Notes under the pieces: model-generated
The model's input: the letters and a program-made list of their open reading frames with translations, nothing else
Told to the model about the DNA's origin: nothing
Database searches by the model: none
In this document: positions 61,874 through 64,000 of the stretch, piece by piece
Numbering within the stretch: position 1 is the stretch's first letter
How the letters are laid out: the number at the start of each line of letters is the position of its first letter
Made by a program: the position numbers and the translations under genes
Assembly (NCBI GenBank): GCA_036852015.1
Contig: JAANDG010000020.1
Span: forward strand, 186,001-250,000
Source of the DNA: Pelodera strongyloides
Lineage: Eukaryota; Nematoda; Chromadorea; Rhabditida; Rhabditidae
Reading direction: 5' to 3'
DNA: 64,000 nucleotides

Positions 61874-63903
61874 ATGGATGTGAGAGAATCGAACAAGCGG
61901 CCGCATAGTCCAGGTAATTTGGCCTTACGTAGATTTTTATTTTTGTATATTTTTCTGTACTGTAAACTTTTTTTCTATTTCACGTTCACTAACTAAATAT
62001 ATATTAGTGTTTCTCTGTTTCAGAAATCAAAGAAGAAGTGAATGAGAGTGCCCAATTGGAAATGATTAACAATTCTGCCACTTCGCAATCTACAGTGCAT
62101 AATGAAAACCAGGTACTTGTCCATTGAGCTAGGCGTGTTATATTTCCTATGTATTATACATTATTTCATAATATTTATGTTTTCCTTTTTACTAACACTT
62201 GTCCTCTACAGTAGGATACTTGTCTTCACTTTCAGGTATCTGACGCGTCATCGTACCTTCTAAAGGCTTCTTTGCTCCAGTCCCATGCAGAGTTGAAAGT
62301 ATGTTTTTGTTCTTTTTGTGTTACCTTTTTATCGCATCACCCTTCTAACGTGGTAGTGGTATAATAATTATAATAAAAGCATGCAATAAATGTCAAGAAA
62401 TCAGGTACTATGAGTAGGCTTGCAAGTAGTCCACTAGTGTTTAAATGTCAAACATGTGATAAAGTGGTCATGCTCCTGTTTTTCAGGATTTTGTTGAAAC
62501 TTCACCATGGCCGGAGAGCAACATGTCTCACGCTGTCGAATCGAACCCTTCCTTGCAATCGGTCTATATGAATATCGTGCAAATCAAGGTAAGCTGACAA
62601 ATACATTATATAGGCGCTTTCGAGATGGGAAAAAGTTCGTCGAATTCCGGAAAAGAACCGTTCGAAATGGAAGCGGAGACGTGCATGGAAAAGCAAAAAT
62701 ACCGTAGTGGAATCGTCCGCCCGTTCGAAGTCGAAGTCGACTCCGACGGTTGGGGCTTAATAACGGAAAACAAAAACGTTTCCACTTCCACTACGGTGTC
62801 TCCACCCTTTCCAGCTTACATTTCCGGTGCCCCTCTCGAACGGTTATTTTCGGAATTTCCTATCTCGAACGCTCCTTATGCATTTTGTAACCTTTTTGTT
62901 GTTGTTAATTCTACATTATATTTTTATGTGAAAAAGTGAAAACTTAAATTTTTGCATTCAGTTGGCCTACGATCAGTACAGAATTGACTGTCTCAACGAG
63001 AAATACGATCAACTAAGCCAAGCGTTCACAGACCTAAGTGCCCTTGTGTGCGCACAAATGGGTGTCAGCGCTGCACCCCCGGCTGCCGTACAAACTGGCA
63101 CCAATGACGTGAGTAGTTCGCTTGGTATGTTATCATTGCTCGCTTGGGCCAAACAGCGGGCTGTATCTCCCGCGATGCCTTACAGCTTGGGAGAATTTCT
63201 CTACGTCTCACTTTCGAGCGTTGCCTCTCTTACTCTGACCGCCCACTCAAGGCTGGGAGCATGCTCCTAACGTTACTACGGCCACAGGTTAGTATCTATA
63301 GCTGCATTCCTATATTTCAATATCTTCTAGTCTTTGCCAAGTCTTTAGATTATATCCGTGGTCTATCTTGATTCGTCAGTCCTCAACAAAGCATACAATG
63401 ATCTGTGGATGGACCCGGAGGACACCGCCAACTTCAAGCGAGTCAATTTCTCGGATGTTTATCAGGTATTGTTATATTTATGTATTCATTTTCTGTCGTC
63501 TTTTTTAATTTGTGCCCTAGTAGTGGCCGGGTTTACATGTCTTTGTTGGCAGTGTTATATTGTGTTGTTACGACCAGCCGGCGTTGTAGTGTTTAGCGGT
63601 TCATTACAGTATCCAGACGGTATAACATCCGGGTTTTGAAACGTGTGCTGGAGAACAGCAACATCATTCCCACATGATGTATGCAAATAAATGTAATTAT
63701 ACTAAAAATCTCGAAGTATCTCGCATTTATTTGCATACATTATATAGGGACACAGTATCCGCCAAACGTTTCAAAAACCGACTGTTTAACCACTTTAATT
63801 ATAGGCAGTGATCGCTAAGCGACGTACCACAGTCGATACGGCTGCGTTTATCAAGGAATTTCAAACAGAACTCAGAGCTTTGTGTTCAGAATTTGTATCC
63901 GAA
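61874..63903 (+). CDS. Unrecognised protein, 5' part (continues past window)
   Basis: Eight exons with matching phases: 61874-61913, 62024-62112, 62236-62298, 62487-62588, 62962-63108, 63186-63287, 63349-63465 and 63805-63903, the last ending at a GTGAGT donor, so more lies beyond the window. About 253 residues so far. The N-terminus is polar and probably disordered (DVRESNKRPHSPEIKEEVNE, NSATSQSTVHNENQ), then a helical stretch (YLLKASLLQSHAELK, SLQSVYMNIVQIKLAYDQYR, CLNEKYDQLSQAFTDLSALV), an Ala/Pro linker and mixed segments (KRVNFSDVYQAVIAKRR, FIKEFQTELRALCSEFVSE). No signal peptide or membrane span. The KRP-HSP-E-IKEE opening looks nuclear, but this is only an impression; the family is not recognised. 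The 63186 exon start was chosen on phase. Introns hold a foldback (62610-62876) and a MITE (63618-63798). Confidence 0.7.
62610..62876. mobile_element. Foldback element, GGCGCTTTCGAGATGGG termini
   Basis: TAGGCGCTTTCGAGATGGG left; TATCTCGAACGCTCCT right, with internal CGAATTCCGGAAAAGAACCG matched by its complement. About 267 bp. Confidence 0.82.
63618..63798. mobile_element. Diverged MITE of the CCGGCCGG group
   Basis: GACGGTATAACATCCGGGTTTTGAAACG-like left end and CGTTTCAAAAACCGACTGTTTAACC right end, with inverted CATTATTTGCATACATT-type internal arms, about 180 bp, in an intron of the last gene. Confidence 0.75.
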
Positions 63904-64000
63904 GTGAGTTTCTTTATTCTTTATCATTTCTGCTATTTGTTGCGACGTTCAAGTGGAATGACACGTGGTTTGTGTAACGTGAGCGGAACAACTGAATTGA

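Overview
The window is eukaryotic, multi-exon DNA from a nematode. The evidence is a serpentine class-gamma (Srg-type) chemoreceptor, T-rich introns ending in the extended TTTCAG 3' splice site, and a bare 3' splice site a few bases upstream of almost every start codon (e.g. TTTCAG|AATG), which is the signature of spliced-leader trans-splicing. I could not place the species; introns are mostly 0.2-1 kb and packed with small foldback transposons, so it is not a compact genome. No virus, plasmid, CRISPR array or bacterial gene was seen. All exon structures below were assembled by eye from open frames, GT/AG sites and phase matching.

Layout. 1-4663 (+): 3' part of an unrecognised charged protein, at least 14 exons. 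5746-8241 (-): Srg-family 7-TM receptor. 8246-11782: gene-poor, with CT microsatellites, a tRNA-Asn-like pseudogene and two abutting MITEs. 11783-14577 (-): unrecognised 302-aa protein. 17422-20335 (+): tetraspanin. 21429-24459 (+): acidic/proline-rich/lysine-rich disordered protein, 5' end unresolved. 25490-27805 (+): RPA-interacting protein (RPAIN). 28531-30277 and 30885-32937 (+): two tandem HP1-like chromo/chromoshadow genes. 33.2-40.2 kb: 7 kb of T-rich non-coding DNA. 40245-44618 (+): mitochondrial tricarboxylate carrier (SLC25A1). 45901-51321 (-): 3-ketoacyl-CoA thiolase (ACAA2). 52925-58077 (-): nuclear distribution protein NudC, with two homologous candidate 5' exons further out at 58480-58616 and 59276-59364. 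61874 to the window end (+): 5' part of an unrecognised gene.

How the genes relate. RPAIN, HP1-A and HP1-B lie head to tail within 7.5 kb on one strand, and all three concern nuclear chromatin or DNA metabolism; an operon or co-regulated cluster is possible but spacing (about 0.6-0.7 kb) is larger than classic. The citrate carrier and the thiolase converge tail to tail and both belong to acetyl-CoA/fatty-acid metabolism; I would not infer a functional link from that alone.

Most striking. (1) HP1-B is a tandem duplicate of HP1-A sharing all four intron positions and phases, yet all three aromatic-cage positions of its chromodomain are replaced while the chromoshadow domain persists. (2) Two homologous in-phase 5' exons precede nudC, and the outer one abuts a nearly perfect 60-bp inverted repeat flanking 0.85 kb that holds a minisatellite. 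(3) A TTAA-bounded MITE superfamily is present, including four copies of an exactly 171-bp near-perfect palindrome, two of them joined to a second MITE through one shared TTAA-type site. (4) Dispersed repeats touch splice signals in nudC and in the 302-aa gene.
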